From JBEKHT01 sp049511715 (GTDB lineage Bacteria > Chloroflexota > Anaerolineae > Anaerolineales > RBG-16-64-43), in the NCBI GenBank assembly GCA_049511715.1, contig JBEKXU010000012.1:18438-82437 (forward strand): DNA of 64,000 nt, written 5' to 3'. A program made the translations under genes and the position numbers. Shown one piece after another: positions 34,675 through 43,368 of the stretch; position 1 is the stretch's first letter; the number at the start of each line of letters is the position of its first letter. The notes below the pieces were generated by a model. It saw only the letters and a list, made by a program, of their open reading frames with translations, was not told the origin of the DNA and searched no databases.

Positions 34675-37401
34675 ATGCAGAAACGGCCGTACGACCACGT
34701 CGATGAGGCCATTAGACTTGCCGAGGCTGGGAATCTTGAGCCTGCCGAGGCGGCGTTCAAGAAAGGCGTTGAGGAATACGAGCGCCAGGAACCGGAAGGT
34801 CTCTCGTTTGCCCTTGGACGACTTGGTGCCTTCTACATTGAGCAAGGGCGACCGGACGAAGCCCTAGCAGTGCTGAGGAATGCTGCCGCAGCGTGGGATC
34901 CTCCCCCCGCGGTCTTCTCCGATCTGTGTGGCCTGCTGGCTGAGAGGGGCGAGCTCGATGAGCTCTTTCGGACCCTGGATACGTGGAGGCAGATCGAGGG
35001 TGAGCGGGTGAAGCGCTGGGCAGAAACCACCGATCAGGGACAGACTGATCGCTACCTTCAAGGACCTGCGTGGTGCGCTTTGGGTATCGCGGCGGAACAT
35101 GCGGGGAAGGGTGACCTTGGTACAACGATCGCCTTGGTGGATCGATTGCTCCCCTGGCTTCGGGCCCAGGGGATGGAGGAGGCTTACTGGCGAGCGCGAG
35201 GCCTTACAGGATCCGCCCACGAGCACGCTGGAGATCTGGAGACTGCGTTGAAGCAGTACTCCCAGGCAGTCGAAGAGGGATCTACCGACCGGGCGACCTT
35301 TTCCCGACTTCTCATCAACCTAGAAAAGCGAAAGGAGTATCCGCAGGCCCTCGCTGTCTGTGAGCGTGCCATGACGCTCAAGCCCGACGCCAATTGGCTC
35401 CTGGACTTACGCAAACGGCGGGCGCGGTTGGAGTCGAGAGCGGGAGGGGGCAAGTCCCTCAGTGCGGAGGTGATACCGGAGTTCTCCGTGCACTTGGGCG
35501 AGAACCTCATCAGCCTAAGAGCGCAACGGAAGGTCTCTCCAATGCCCCAGGCCTTCGTACTCCACGCAGGCTCCGGACTGGCATTCCTCTCCCAGGGGGG
35601 CAATATACCCAGGCTCTCGGCCTATCCCGTCGTCGATGGCGATGCCCGCTGGAGAGTGGAATGTGATGTCTCTGGCTTGGCAGTTGGAGGCGACACGCTG
35701 CTTGCCTGGACGCGCACTGGGCCAGTTGGAGGGGGGCCGACGACGCTGAGTTTCTACGACCTCAATGGCAACTTGCGGGCGACATCTTCAGTCCCCGACG
35801 CCATCAGCCAAGTGGCCGGCCACGGCCAGGGGTTCTACGTTGGCTGCAGGGATGGTGTGCTTCACTCCTTTGGCGCCGATGGTTGTCGCAAGTGGGAGAA
35901 TCGCGTGCCGGGGTCTGAAGGTCATCCTAACTCACCCTACCTGCGGCCGTGTCCCTACTATGTTCAGACGGACCAGCAGGGGAGCTTCGTTGTCTACTCC
36001 AGCTTCAACACGGTCGAGGCAATCGACTCCGCAGGCAAGCGCAAGTGGCAGTGGCAGGGTACCGAGAAGCCAAGCACGCAGCGCCTCTCTTCAGGGGGCA
36101 TCATGTTGCAGATCAGCATCAGCGCTGGTCCCCCGTCCGTGAGGGCGCTTGCGGTGGCTCCGGATGGATCGGGGTTGCTGGTCACAACCGAGCAAGGGGT
36201 CTACTGGCTTGATGGTCAAACCGGAAGGGCGCGCTCGGTTACATGCCCCAAGGAAACGAGCCGGGCATGGCTCGGCTCACCTGCCTCAGACAACGTCATC
36301 TTTCTCTCGAAAGATGGACTCCATATCTACAAGGCTGGAAGGTCGATCGGCACCGTCGGTAGCGTCGAGTACGGGGCCAGTGTCACAAATTGCCCCGAAC
36401 GGCCCCTGTATGCGATCTGTAACCGGCGGGACGTCTGGCTCGTCGATGGGGAGGGCAAGTGGCCGGTCCGACTGGAATTCGCCCGAAATCCCGTCGGAGT
36501 GTGCTTCGCTGGGAGTTTCCTAGTGGTAGTTGCCGGAAGCCTTATCCTGATCGACGTCCAGAAGGCGCTGGACAGGGTCGGACCGTCGCGTCGCTCCAGG
36601 TCCGCCGCAGAGGCTATCGTCGACGTGGCCGGTTCCCCAGCGTTTGCCGAACCGATAGATGCTACTGTTGAAACTCCCGTACAGAAGAGGCGTTTGACCG
36701 AGCGCACAATCCGGGGCCGGAAATCGCCAGTCCCGGCGAAGGGGAAGGCGCTGTATATCAATCAGGAGGGAGAGGAGGTCCTGATTGAGGAATTGGCGCT
36801 GGGCTATTACCGGGAGCAGAACTATGCAGGGCTGTGGTCGGAGAACGAGTATTGGTGGCAGCTGATGACACTGCTCTATTGGGACATTGTCTACGCACGC
36901 CTCCCCAATGTCTTCGAACCGAGGTTCGGTGAGTTTCCGAGCCGGCTTCAGGACATTCCGCGTGATATCTTCTCAGCCGAATTCTATTCGCGAAGGAAGG
37001 GACTGATCGCCGCCAGGAATGATGCGCTCTGGAGGCCCGGCGTTCTGGGCCTTGGGTCTACCTCGCCGGAGCAGGAGCTTCGAAAGGCCTGGGGGAGGCA
37101 TAAAGGCAAGCCGTGCCGGTTCTTCGAGAAGTGGCAGAAGTTCACCGTGGAAGACCTTGCGCTAGCTGCGAAGGTCCTTGCCCACGATCAACTCGTCGCA
37201 ATCATGACTCGCCTGCTGGGCAACTTCGGTGAGAACCGGAGGGGATTGCCGGACCTTTTCCTTGTGAAGGACGACGCTCCGCTGTTCGCGGAAGTCAAAG
37301 CGCAACGAGAGAAAGTCAGCCCCGCGCAGGAGGCGTGGCACAAGTACCTTGTCGAGGCAGCTGGCATTGAAGTGGAAATATGTCGTGTGGTGGAAATGTG
37401 A
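34675..37401 (+). CDS. TPR/beta-propeller/VRR-NUC nuclease fusion, third right cassette gene
   Basis: 908 residues from the ATG at 34675 (a GTG one codon earlier is also possible). Residues about 1-250 are TPR-like helical repeats (DEAIRLAEAGNLEPAEAAF and further units). About 280-660 are repeated beta-strand blades with PQQ/WD-like features. The C-terminus carries a PD-(D/E)xK fold of VRR-NUC type: Asp860 in GLPDLFLV, Glu873 and Lys875 in FAEVKAQREKVSPAQ. The nuclease catalytic residues are complete. Sensor-like repeats joined to a nuclease suggest a defence effector in which the repeats detect a trigger. I know of no characterised protein with this domain order. Confidence 0.8.
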   Translation: MQKRPYDHVDEAIRLAEAGNLEPAEAAFKKGVEEYERQEPEGLSFALGRLGAFYIEQGRPDEALAVLRNAAAAWDPPPAVFSDLCGLLAERGELDELFRTLDTWRQIEGERVKRWAETTDQGQTDRYLQGPAWCALGIAAEHAGKGDLGTTIALVDRLLPWLRAQGMEEAYWRARGLTGSAHEHAGDLETALKQYSQAVEEGSTDRATFSRLLINLEKRKEYPQALAVCERAMTLKPDANWLLDLRKRRARLESRAGGGKSLSAEVIPEFSVHLGENLISLRAQRKVSPMPQAFVLHAGSGLAFLSQGGNIPRLSAYPVVDGDARWRVECDVSGLAVGGDTLLAWTRTGPVGGGPTTLSFYDLNGNLRATSSVPDAISQVAGHGQGFYVGCRDGVLHSFGADGCRKWENRVPGSEGHPNSPYLRPCPYYVQTDQQGSFVVYSSFNTVEAIDSAGKRKWQWQGTEKPSTQRLSSGGIMLQISISAGPPSVRALAVAPDGSGLLVTTEQGVYWLDGQTGRARSVTCPKETSRAWLGSPASDNVIFLSKDGLHIYKAGRSIGTVGSVEYGASVTNCPERPLYAICNRRDVWLVDGEGKWPVRLEFARNPVGVCFAGSFLVVVAGSLILIDVQKALDRVGPSRRSRSAAEAIVDVAGSPAFAEPIDATVETPVQKRRLTERTIRGRKSPVPAKGKALYINQEGEEVLIEELALGYYREQNYAGLWSENEYWWQLMTLLYWDIVYARLPNVFEPRFGEFPSRLQDIPRDIFSAEFYSRRKGLIAARNDALWRPGVLGLGSTSPEQELRKAWGRHKGKPCRFFEKWQKFTVEDLALAAKVLAHDQLVAIMTRLLGNFGENRRGLPDLFLVKDDAPLFAEVKAQREKVSPAQEAWHKYLVEAAGIEVEICRVVEM

Positions 37402-37417
37402 GGTGAGGGGATTGTTT

Positions 37418-37603
37418 GCCTGACCACTCGCTAGCGAACGGGGGAGACGTCTGGCGCACGAGAACCACCTCGAACTCGAATGTAACAATTGCGTCCACCG
37501 TCTCTGCGGACGCGGCTTCCGCCGCTGGGGGAACGCGGGCTTGCCGGCCATCTGAGAGCACATGCAATTGTAGTCGCGCCCGCCACGCCGCGACGAGCTG
37601 GGC
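37418..37603 (+). repeat. attC-like repeat, copy 4 (3' end of right cassettes)
   Basis: Starts GCCTGAC 16 bases after the nuclease-fusion stop, contains GCGGACGCGGCTTCCGCCGC and CGCCACGCCGCG, and ends near GCTGGGC. Its last third matches copy 0 at the left end, so the two sites lie at mirror positions just inside the terminal repeats. Confidence 0.6.
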
Positions 37604-37637
37604 ATTCCCCTTCCCAAATACCATGTCACTTCCATAA

Positions 37638-37728
37638 CCCGACCCGGCCGACCTGAGAGCACTCTAGATAGTTATTGTCCGCATTTGGTGCAGAAACGGA
37701 CAGGTGACTGCGGAGTAATACCATGCGC
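37638..37728 (-). repeat. casposon right terminal inverted repeat, 91 bp
   Basis: Exact reverse complement of 20979-21069, ending CCATGCGC. The absence of any mismatch over 91 bp indicates either recent transposition or ongoing sequence homogenisation. Confidence 0.97.
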
Positions 37729-37742
37729 ATCAGGCTTTTGAC
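37729..37742 (+). repeat. 14-bp target-site duplication, right copy
   Basis: ATCAGGCTTTTGAC, identical to 20965-20978. Its last five bases are the first five of the -35 box of the aldehyde dehydrogenase promoter. Confidence 0.95.
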
Positions 37743-37766
37743 GCTGGGTTGGGCGGGCGTTATACT
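37738..37766 (+). promoter_or_regulatory. sigma70-type promoter of the aldehyde dehydrogenase gene
   Basis: TTGACG (37738-37743) and TATACT (37761-37766) are separated by exactly 17 bases, 123 bases before the start codon. The casposon inserted inside the -35 box; the duplicated TTGAC plus the native G restores it. Confidence 0.8.
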
Positions 37767-37888
37767 TTTCGCAGGAGTCCTGTCCAGGGGCCGAGACCCG
37801 GTCCCGGAGGGCCTCGCATCCATCCCGCACCAGCCGAGGAACCTCCCGCCTTGGGCGGGAGCAACCCCCCTCAGAGGAGATGAGCCCC

Positions 37889-39541
37889 ATGGCACCTCGC
37901 AAAGCGGTCAAGACAACCCAGGCTTCACGCAAGACGGTTCGCCGCAGGGCGGCCGCAACGAAGGCTCGAGCACCCTTCAAGCTGACCTACGCCACCATGT
38001 TCAACCCACCGGAAGAGCTTCACCTCAGGTTCGAGGCGGAGCTTGCCAAGGTGAGGGCGCAGTTCGGGCGCGATCACGGAATGATCATCAACGGCGCGGA
38101 TCGCTTCAGCCAGGAGAAGCTGGAGGACCGTTCTCCCATCAACACGGACTGGTTGCTGGGCACCTTCCAGAAAGGGACGATCCGGGATGTTCAGGAGGCG
38201 CTGGCCGCTGCGCGGAGTGCCTTCCCGAGCTGGAGCGGCAGGAGCTGGAAAGATCGTGTGCGATTGGTCCGCCGGGTGGCGGCCCAGATTGAGAAGCGCG
38301 TGTACGAAATCGGCGCGGTGGTCGCGCTTGAGGTGGGAAAGAACCGGATGGAAGCCCTCGGCGATGTTCAGGAAATGGCGGACCTGCTCCACTACGCGTG
38401 CGATCAGATGGAGGTCAACGGAGGCTACCTCCACGAAATGGGCCGGGACCCTCTGGTCGGATTCCAAGCTCAGAATATATCGGTCCTGCGGCCCTACGGG
38501 GTATGGATCGTCATCAGTCCGTTCAACTTTCCGGCGGCCCTGGCGGGCGGCCCTTCGGGCGCCGCTGTGGTCGCAGGGAACTGCGTCGTATTCAAGCCCT
38601 CCTCGGACACCCCCTGGACGGGACGCCTGCTCGCCGAGTGCTTCCGCGATGCCGGCCTCCCCGAGGGCGTCTTCAACTTTGTGACCGGTCCGGGGAGCTC
38701 GGTCGGCGAGGAGCTGATCAGCAATCCCGGAGTCGACGGGATCACCTTCACGGGATCCTATGACGTCGGAATGCGCATCTATCAGACCTTTGCCAAAGGA
38801 CGGTACCCTCGGCCGGTGATCCTCGAAATGGGAGGAAAGAATCCGGCGATTGTGACCCGCCACGCCAACTTGGAAGACGCTGCCGTGGGGATCATGCGGT
38901 CTGCCTTTGGGCTCCAGGGGCAAAAGTGCTCGGCCTGCTCTCGAGTCTTTGTCGAGAGGCCGGTCCAGGAGGAGTTGGTCCATCGCCTGGTCGACATGAC
39001 CCGGAAGATCATTGTGGGGGATCCCACCCGGCGCGAGGTCTTCATGGGTCCCCTCATCAATCGAACTGCCTACGAGAGCTTCCGCAACTACGCGAAGGAG
39101 ATCTCAAGTTCCGCGAGGTTCCTGACGGGCGGGAACCTGCTCACCCAAGGGGAATTGGCCAAGGGATATTTCGTCGCGCCGTCGTTGGTGGATCAGTTGC
39201 CAATGGCCCACCGTCTTTGGAGGGAAGAGATGTTTGTGCCCATCACAACGATCCAGTCGGTTGATACTCTGGAGGAGGCCATGGGGCACGCCAACGACGT
39301 CAATTACGGTTTGACGGCGGGGTTCTACGGCAGTCGCCAGGAAGCTCGTTGGTTCTTCGACAAGATCGAGTCCGGCGTGACCTACGCCAACCGACCGCAA
39401 GGGGCAACCACGGGCGCTTGGCCAGGGTTCCAGCCGTTCGGCGGGTGGAAGGGTTCCGGCTCGAGCGGCAAGAATGCCGGAGGGCTCTACTACCTCCCGC
39501 TCTACTTGCACGAGCAGATTCGGACTTTGATCAGCCGCTAG
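37889..39541 (+). CDS. aldehyde dehydrogenase, glutamate-semialdehyde (P5C) dehydrogenase-like
   Basis: 550 residues from the ATG at 37889, the better of two nearby starts because GAGGAG lies 8 bases upstream. NAD-dependent aldehyde dehydrogenase: the general base Glu at about 313 (LEMGGKNPAIV), the nucleophile Cys at about 347 (GQKCSACSR), and NAD-binding ISPFNFP and GPGSSVGEEL. The GQKCSACSR and AGGLYYLPLYLHEQ features fit the P5C dehydrogenase group, which oxidises glutamate semialdehyde in proline breakdown; another semialdehyde is possible. The first 30 residues are a lysine/arginine/alanine-rich tail not normally present. The casposon lies directly upstream. Confidence 0.88.
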   Translation: MAPRKAVKTTQASRKTVRRRAAATKARAPFKLTYATMFNPPEELHLRFEAELAKVRAQFGRDHGMIINGADRFSQEKLEDRSPINTDWLLGTFQKGTIRDVQEALAAARSAFPSWSGRSWKDRVRLVRRVAAQIEKRVYEIGAVVALEVGKNRMEALGDVQEMADLLHYACDQMEVNGGYLHEMGRDPLVGFQAQNISVLRPYGVWIVISPFNFPAALAGGPSGAAVVAGNCVVFKPSSDTPWTGRLLAECFRDAGLPEGVFNFVTGPGSSVGEELISNPGVDGITFTGSYDVGMRIYQTFAKGRYPRPVILEMGGKNPAIVTRHANLEDAAVGIMRSAFGLQGQKCSACSRVFVERPVQEELVHRLVDMTRKIIVGDPTRREVFMGPLINRTAYESFRNYAKEISSSARFLTGGNLLTQGELAKGYFVAPSLVDQLPMAHRLWREEMFVPITTIQSVDTLEEAMGHANDVNYGLTAGFYGSRQEARWFFDKIESGVTYANRPQGATTGAWPGFQPFGGWKGSGSSGKNAGGLYYLPLYLHEQIRTLISR

Positions 39542-39872
39542 AGCGTGCCCCTGCTCGGCCTCGGCAGCGGCTCAGTCCGCGGCGAAGCGCGTCCAGGGGA
39601 GGGCAGGCGATTTTCGGAGTCTGGTCACCGTGGTCGCGTCGGTCTGCGGGGGCAACCAGGGCTCGAACCACGGTCTCCTGCGCCCAATCCTTCTGGTTGG
39701 GATTTGAATGAGCTGGTGCTGACGCGGCGGACGAGAGATGCCCTCTCCGAGGCCGTCAGCCAGGCGGGCCCCATCCGGGAGCGATGGCCGTGCAAGGGTA
39801 CGGCCGGGGCTCGGGGGGCTGGATCAGGGAACGCGGGACCTCGAACCCTGCGAATCTTTCTTGAGTGGCCTG
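39542..39872. other. non-coding stretch
   Basis: 331 bases between the dehydrogenase and CoA-transferase genes. I see no gene, convincing promoter or terminator. Confidence 0.5.
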
Positions 39873-40775
39873 ATGAGCAAACTCCTTCCCCTTCCCGAGG
39901 CGGTGAATCGGCTCGTCCACGATGGCGATCTAGTCTATGCGGCGGGTTTCACCCACCTAATCCCCTTCGCCGTGGCTCACGAGATCATTCGTCAAGGCCG
40001 CAAGAATCTGACACTGGCCCGGGCCACCCCGGATCTGATCTATGACCAAATGGTCGCCGCCGGTTGCGCGAAGAAAGTGATCTTCTCCTATACCGGAAAC
40101 CCCGGTGTGGGCTCGCTGCGGATTGTGCGCGCCGCGATCGAGGCGGGTGAACTGGAGTTCGAGGAATACTCCCATTTCGCGATGATTGCTCGTCTGAGCG
40201 CGGCGGCCAGCGGCCTGCCCTTCCTGCCGATGATGCCGGTCGGAACAGAAGATCTGGCGCGGGTCAATCCGCACTACCGCAAAGTTGTCGATCCCTTTTC
40301 GGGCCAGGAGCTCAATGCCGTCCCCGCGCTTCATCCGGATGTGGCCATCGTCCATGCCCAGCGTGCGGATACGAATGGCAACGTCCAGATCTGGGGCATC
40401 CTGGGTGAGCAAAAAGAGGCCGCGTTCGCAGCGGCCCGGGTAATGGTCACCGCAGAGGAAATCGTTGACGAGGAGGTGATTCGCTCCGACCCCAATCGCA
40501 CCCTCATTCCCTCCATTGTGGTTAGCGCGGTCTGCCATGTGCCTTACTGTGCTCATCCCTCCTACGCGCAGGGTTACTACGACCGAGACAATGAGTTCTA
40601 CCTGCAATGGGACCAGATCTCCTCTGACCGCCAAGCAACCCGGGCCTGGTTGGACGAATGGGTGATGGGAGTCAAGGACCGGGAAGAGTACTGGCAGAAA
40701 CTGGGCGGGGACGTTCGAGCGCGCTTAGCGGTGAAGCCTCATTGGAGCCGGCCGGTCAACTACGGGGAGTTCTAG
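39873..40775 (+). CDS. CoA-transferase, subunit A
   Basis: 300 residues from the ATG at 39873. The GD-VYAAGFTHLIPFAVAHEIIRQ start and the YTGNPGVGS loop are family I CoA-transferase alpha-subunit features, closest in layout to glutaconate CoA-transferase GctA or the related 3-oxoacid enzymes. The enzyme moves CoA between an acyl-CoA and a free acid. The catalytic glutamate of this family is on the beta subunit, which is encoded at 42019-42780 and would pair with this chain. The acid substrate cannot be told by eye. The upstream in-frame extension has non-coding character and was left out. Confidence 0.88.
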   Translation: MSKLLPLPEAVNRLVHDGDLVYAAGFTHLIPFAVAHEIIRQGRKNLTLARATPDLIYDQMVAAGCAKKVIFSYTGNPGVGSLRIVRAAIEAGELEFEEYSHFAMIARLSAAASGLPFLPMMPVGTEDLARVNPHYRKVVDPFSGQELNAVPALHPDVAIVHAQRADTNGNVQIWGILGEQKEAAFAAARVMVTAEEIVDEEVIRSDPNRTLIPSIVVSAVCHVPYCAHPSYAQGYYDRDNEFYLQWDQISSDRQATRAWLDEWVMGVKDREEYWQKLGGDVRARLAVKPHWSRPVNYGEF

Positions 40776-41030
40776 GCCTGGGCCGGAGATGAGGCTCTAA
40801 GGAGGGAGGCGCGGGGGAATGAATCCCCTCTCGTGGGTTTCTCCTGGCCCCTTCTCGCATCCCGCTTCCGCAGTCCCCGACCTTCTTTCTGGCTTGTCTC
40901 CCTCGGGAGTTCTTCTCGGTCCTCGGCCGGATCCTAAATTCCCTCCCGATGTACAGGCGGTCTCCCGCGATACCCGGTCGGCTTTCGTCTTGGGCCGAAT
41001 GAGGGTTAGGCCGTCGCCGTTCAAATGGGA

Positions 41031-41561
41031 CTAGAGTGAGCGCAGCTCGGCAACGAAGCGCTCCCAGGGCCCCACCTCCAAATGGGCCTTGAGGCGCAGA
41101 TAGTAGTCCCGGGCGATTTCCCCCTGTTGTTCCGGATTGAAATCCGCGAGACGCCTTCCTTCTCGGCCAGCCGTGATCAGGCCCGGTGCCCCTCCGTAAT
41201 CGTAGGCGAGCGGGCCGAGTCGGAGGAAGGCTTCCAGGGCCTTGGGCAGGTAGCGCCAGCCCATATGCCGGTATTGCCAGACGTGGGCGAGCTCATGCAC
41301 GAGCCAGGCCATGTCTTGGAAACCCCTGGGCGTCTCGTCCTCTCGCGGAATCGATAGGGCCCGGGAGAAGTAGATTGTTGTCCCCAGGGTGACGGCATGG
41401 GCTGGCGGAGGCGGCCGTTGTCGCAGCGCGGCGGCCAGGCGCCCGACCAGGAGAGGCCCGGCCGCGTTCTCTAACACCCGGACCTCTTCCAAGTCCAGCC
41501 CTGGGCCGAATACCAGTCGTGCCTCGTTGGTTTCGGCGAATGAGAGCGATCTCTTCTTCAC
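41031..41561 (-). CDS. HExxH putative metalloprotein (DUF4157-like)
   Basis: 176 residues from a GTG at 41561 preceded by AGGAAG; an ATG at 41648 would add 29 residues of doubtful character. The key motif is VHELAHVWQ, an HExxH zinc-binding site, in the arrangement of DUF4157 proteins, often annotated as predicted metallopeptidases associated with extracellular contractile injection system cargo. No signal peptide is evident. The gene lies on the opposite strand between the two CoA-transferase subunit genes, so it has probably been inserted or rearranged there. No proteolytic substrate is known. Confidence 0.7.
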   Translation of the reverse strand: MKKRSLSFAETNEARLVFGPGLDLEEVRVLENAAGPLLVGRLAAALRQRPPPPAHAVTLGTTIYFSRALSIPREDETPRGFQDMAWLVHELAHVWQYRHMGWRYLPKALEAFLRLGPLAYDYGGAPGLITAGREGRRLADFNPEQQGEIARDYYLRLKAHLEVGPWERFVAELRSL

Positions 41562-42018
41562 CGCGCAATTCTTCCTTGGCAGATCATAGAGGCAGCCGGG
41601 CGGTAGGTCAACCGACGGGGGCACAGGGCGTTGCTGTGCCTGAGGCACTCTGGTATATTGGCGCCGCCAACCGAACGGCGGCGCGTCGGGTTGCCATTAC
41701 CGCCATGAGAACTTGGTTTTCTGCGGCAGGCGACCGGCAGGTGTCGACGGGCAACCCCGGCTTGGTTCGAATTGGCTCGGCGCAGTCCGGCCCGAGGTCC
41801 TGCTCTCGCTCCGGCATGGCGGAGCCTTCGGCTGGGTGCTCGTCGGCGTGTGGCGAGAGCAGGGACGCTTTCCAGACGTGGCACAACCGCCTGTCCCTTT
41901 CGGCGCCTGAGGCGGGGCGGGCGCGAGCGGTGAAAAGGGAGCGGGGCCGCCCGGCTCGAGCCCTTGTGGCCGCTGTTCTCCCTATTTGGGTCAGGCGGCC
42001 CGCGGCCGAGGAAACATT
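41562..42018. other. intergenic stretch with a weak promoter candidate
   Basis: 457 bases. The only feature I see is TTGCTG (41631-41636) with TATATT (41654-41659) at 17 bases spacing on the plus strand, a possible promoter for CoA-transferase subunit B with a long leader. The -35 matches the consensus poorly. Confidence 0.35.
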
Positions 42019-42780
42019 ATGAACGACTACACGCCTTCCGAACTGATGACCGTGAACGCCGCTCGACTTCTCCGGGACGGGGACGTCGTGATGGTGGGCG
42101 TCGGTTTGCCCAACCTGGCCTGCAACCTCGCGCGCCGTACGCGGGCTCCGAACCTGGTCATGATTTATGAGGCTGGTGTGATCGGGGCCCAGCCTGCCCG
42201 TCTGCCCCTCTCGATCGGCGACCCCACGCTGGTCAGCGGCGCAACCTCGATCTGCAGCTTCTACGAACTCTTTGCCTTCTATCTGCAGAGGGGCTTGGTT
42301 AACGTAGGCTTCATGGGGGGTGCTCAGATCGACCGCTATGGCAATGTCAATGCCACCGTCATCGGCGATTATCGGCATCCGAAAGTTCGCCTGCCCGGGT
42401 CGGGAGGGGCCGCGGAGATCGCCGCCTGGGCCGACCGTTGCTACTTCATCACCCCCCACGAGAAGCGCCGTTTTCCCCCCAAAGTGGACTTCATCACTTC
42501 CGCTGGCTTCCTGGGAGGACGGCAAGAGAGGAAGTCCACCGGGGTTCGGGGCGGCGGCCCCTTGGCCGTGGTGACCGATCTCGGCGTGATGGAGCCGGAC
42601 GAAAGCGGGGAGCTCATCCTCACGGCGATTCACCCCGGTTGCACAGCAGAGCAGGCTGTTGCCAACACCGGCTGGCCTCTCAAGATCTCTTCGCGCCTGA
42701 CCACCACCGACCGGGTTACGGACGAAGAGCTTCTCATTCTCCGTGAAGAACTGGACCCGAAACGGATTTATCTCTCCTAG
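42019..42780 (+). CDS. CoA-transferase, subunit B
   Basis: 253 residues from the ATG at 42019. The N-terminus MNDYTPSELMTVNAARLLRDG and the VGVGLPNLACNLARR loop are typical of the beta subunit of family I CoA-transferases. The residue expected to carry the acyl thioester is a glutamate, here in the IYEAGVIG run. GGAQIDRYGNVNATVIGD is another family signature. It complements subunit A at 39873-40775, but an opposite-strand gene and about 1.2 kb separate the two, whereas they are normally adjacent. Confidence 0.88.
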   Translation: MNDYTPSELMTVNAARLLRDGDVVMVGVGLPNLACNLARRTRAPNLVMIYEAGVIGAQPARLPLSIGDPTLVSGATSICSFYELFAFYLQRGLVNVGFMGGAQIDRYGNVNATVIGDYRHPKVRLPGSGGAAEIAAWADRCYFITPHEKRRFPPKVDFITSAGFLGGRQERKSTGVRGGGPLAVVTDLGVMEPDESGELILTAIHPGCTAEQAVANTGWPLKISSRLTTTDRVTDEELLILREELDPKRIYLS

Positions 42781-43368
42781 GTTGGGTCACGGGCCGACCC
42801 CGAGGACTTCGTCGGGTGGGAAGAGGTACTGTTCCCTCCTCTGTTTGCGGGATCCCGGGCGAAAGGCCCTTCCAGGGGATGCGAGAATCTCTTCCGCAAA
42901 GATTCCTGCGGATGGCCTGGCAAGTGGCATCTGCCCACGGCCAGACCGGGGGCGCCTGAGCCATTGGGCCCAGGCCCCCGGCCCCCGGCCCCCGGCAAGG
43001 GTCCCCTTGGGGCTGGCCTCGGAGGGAGCGGACAAGGGTTGCGTACCGGCCCCGGCACTCCAGGCTGAGCTCGGATGGCTGCGAGGTGCGGCGGAGAAGA
43101 AACCCTGGAAAGGGATTGACTTCCAGCGCAGCTGTTCCCTTTTTCCCCAACGGGAGGCAGGGTGGGTTATCGCCTCGGTCTGCCACGCAGCCGGACCAGG
43201 GAGGAAAACGGTGAAAGAGAAGGTTGGGCGGGCCCGCGACAGCCGCCCGGGTCTGGTCCCGGACCAAGCCCCTGTAGAGGCAACGCTTCGCCTCGGGATC
43301 CTCCTCCCGAACAAGCCGCCTCGCGCTCCTGCCTCATGCCGAGGCCAGCCGCTCGATCGAAGGTCTCG
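42781..43368. other. non-coding stretch
   Basis: 588 bases without a supportable gene; the overlapping open frames are Pro/Arg/Gly-rich and lack motifs. A short repeat of CCCGGCCCC type occurs near 42,980. I see no clear promoter for the lipoprotein gene that follows. Confidence 0.45.

Larger units (their letters stand above)
20979..37728. mobile_element. casposon (Cas1-dependent self-synthesising transposon), 16,750 bp
   Basis: The element is bounded by perfect 91-bp terminal inverted repeats and flanked by a 14-bp direct duplication of target DNA. It encodes a Cas1 with complete catalytic residues and a DNA-binding tail, a family B DNA polymerase with exonuclease and polymerase motifs, and an HNH-type nuclease. 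These are the defining casposon features; there is no cas2 and no CRISPR array. Two transcription units run outward from a central control region near 25,580-25,674: cas1 and a MerR-like regulator leftward, and the ParB, SWIM, HNH and polymerase genes rightward. Both flanks carry outward-facing single-gene cassettes with attC-like repeats. Identical ends and an intact duplication point to recent insertion and probable activity. Confidence 0.95.

Noticed and set aside
20979..37728. Integron integrase within the element
   Set aside because: No tyrosine recombinase with the R..HxxR..Y pattern is visible in any frame of the element; attC-like sites stand alone.
42734..43267. A 177-codon minus-strand frame between CoA-transferase B and the lipoprotein gene
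   Set aside because: It overlaps the CoA-transferase gene, is Pro/Arg/Gly-rich and has no recognisable features.
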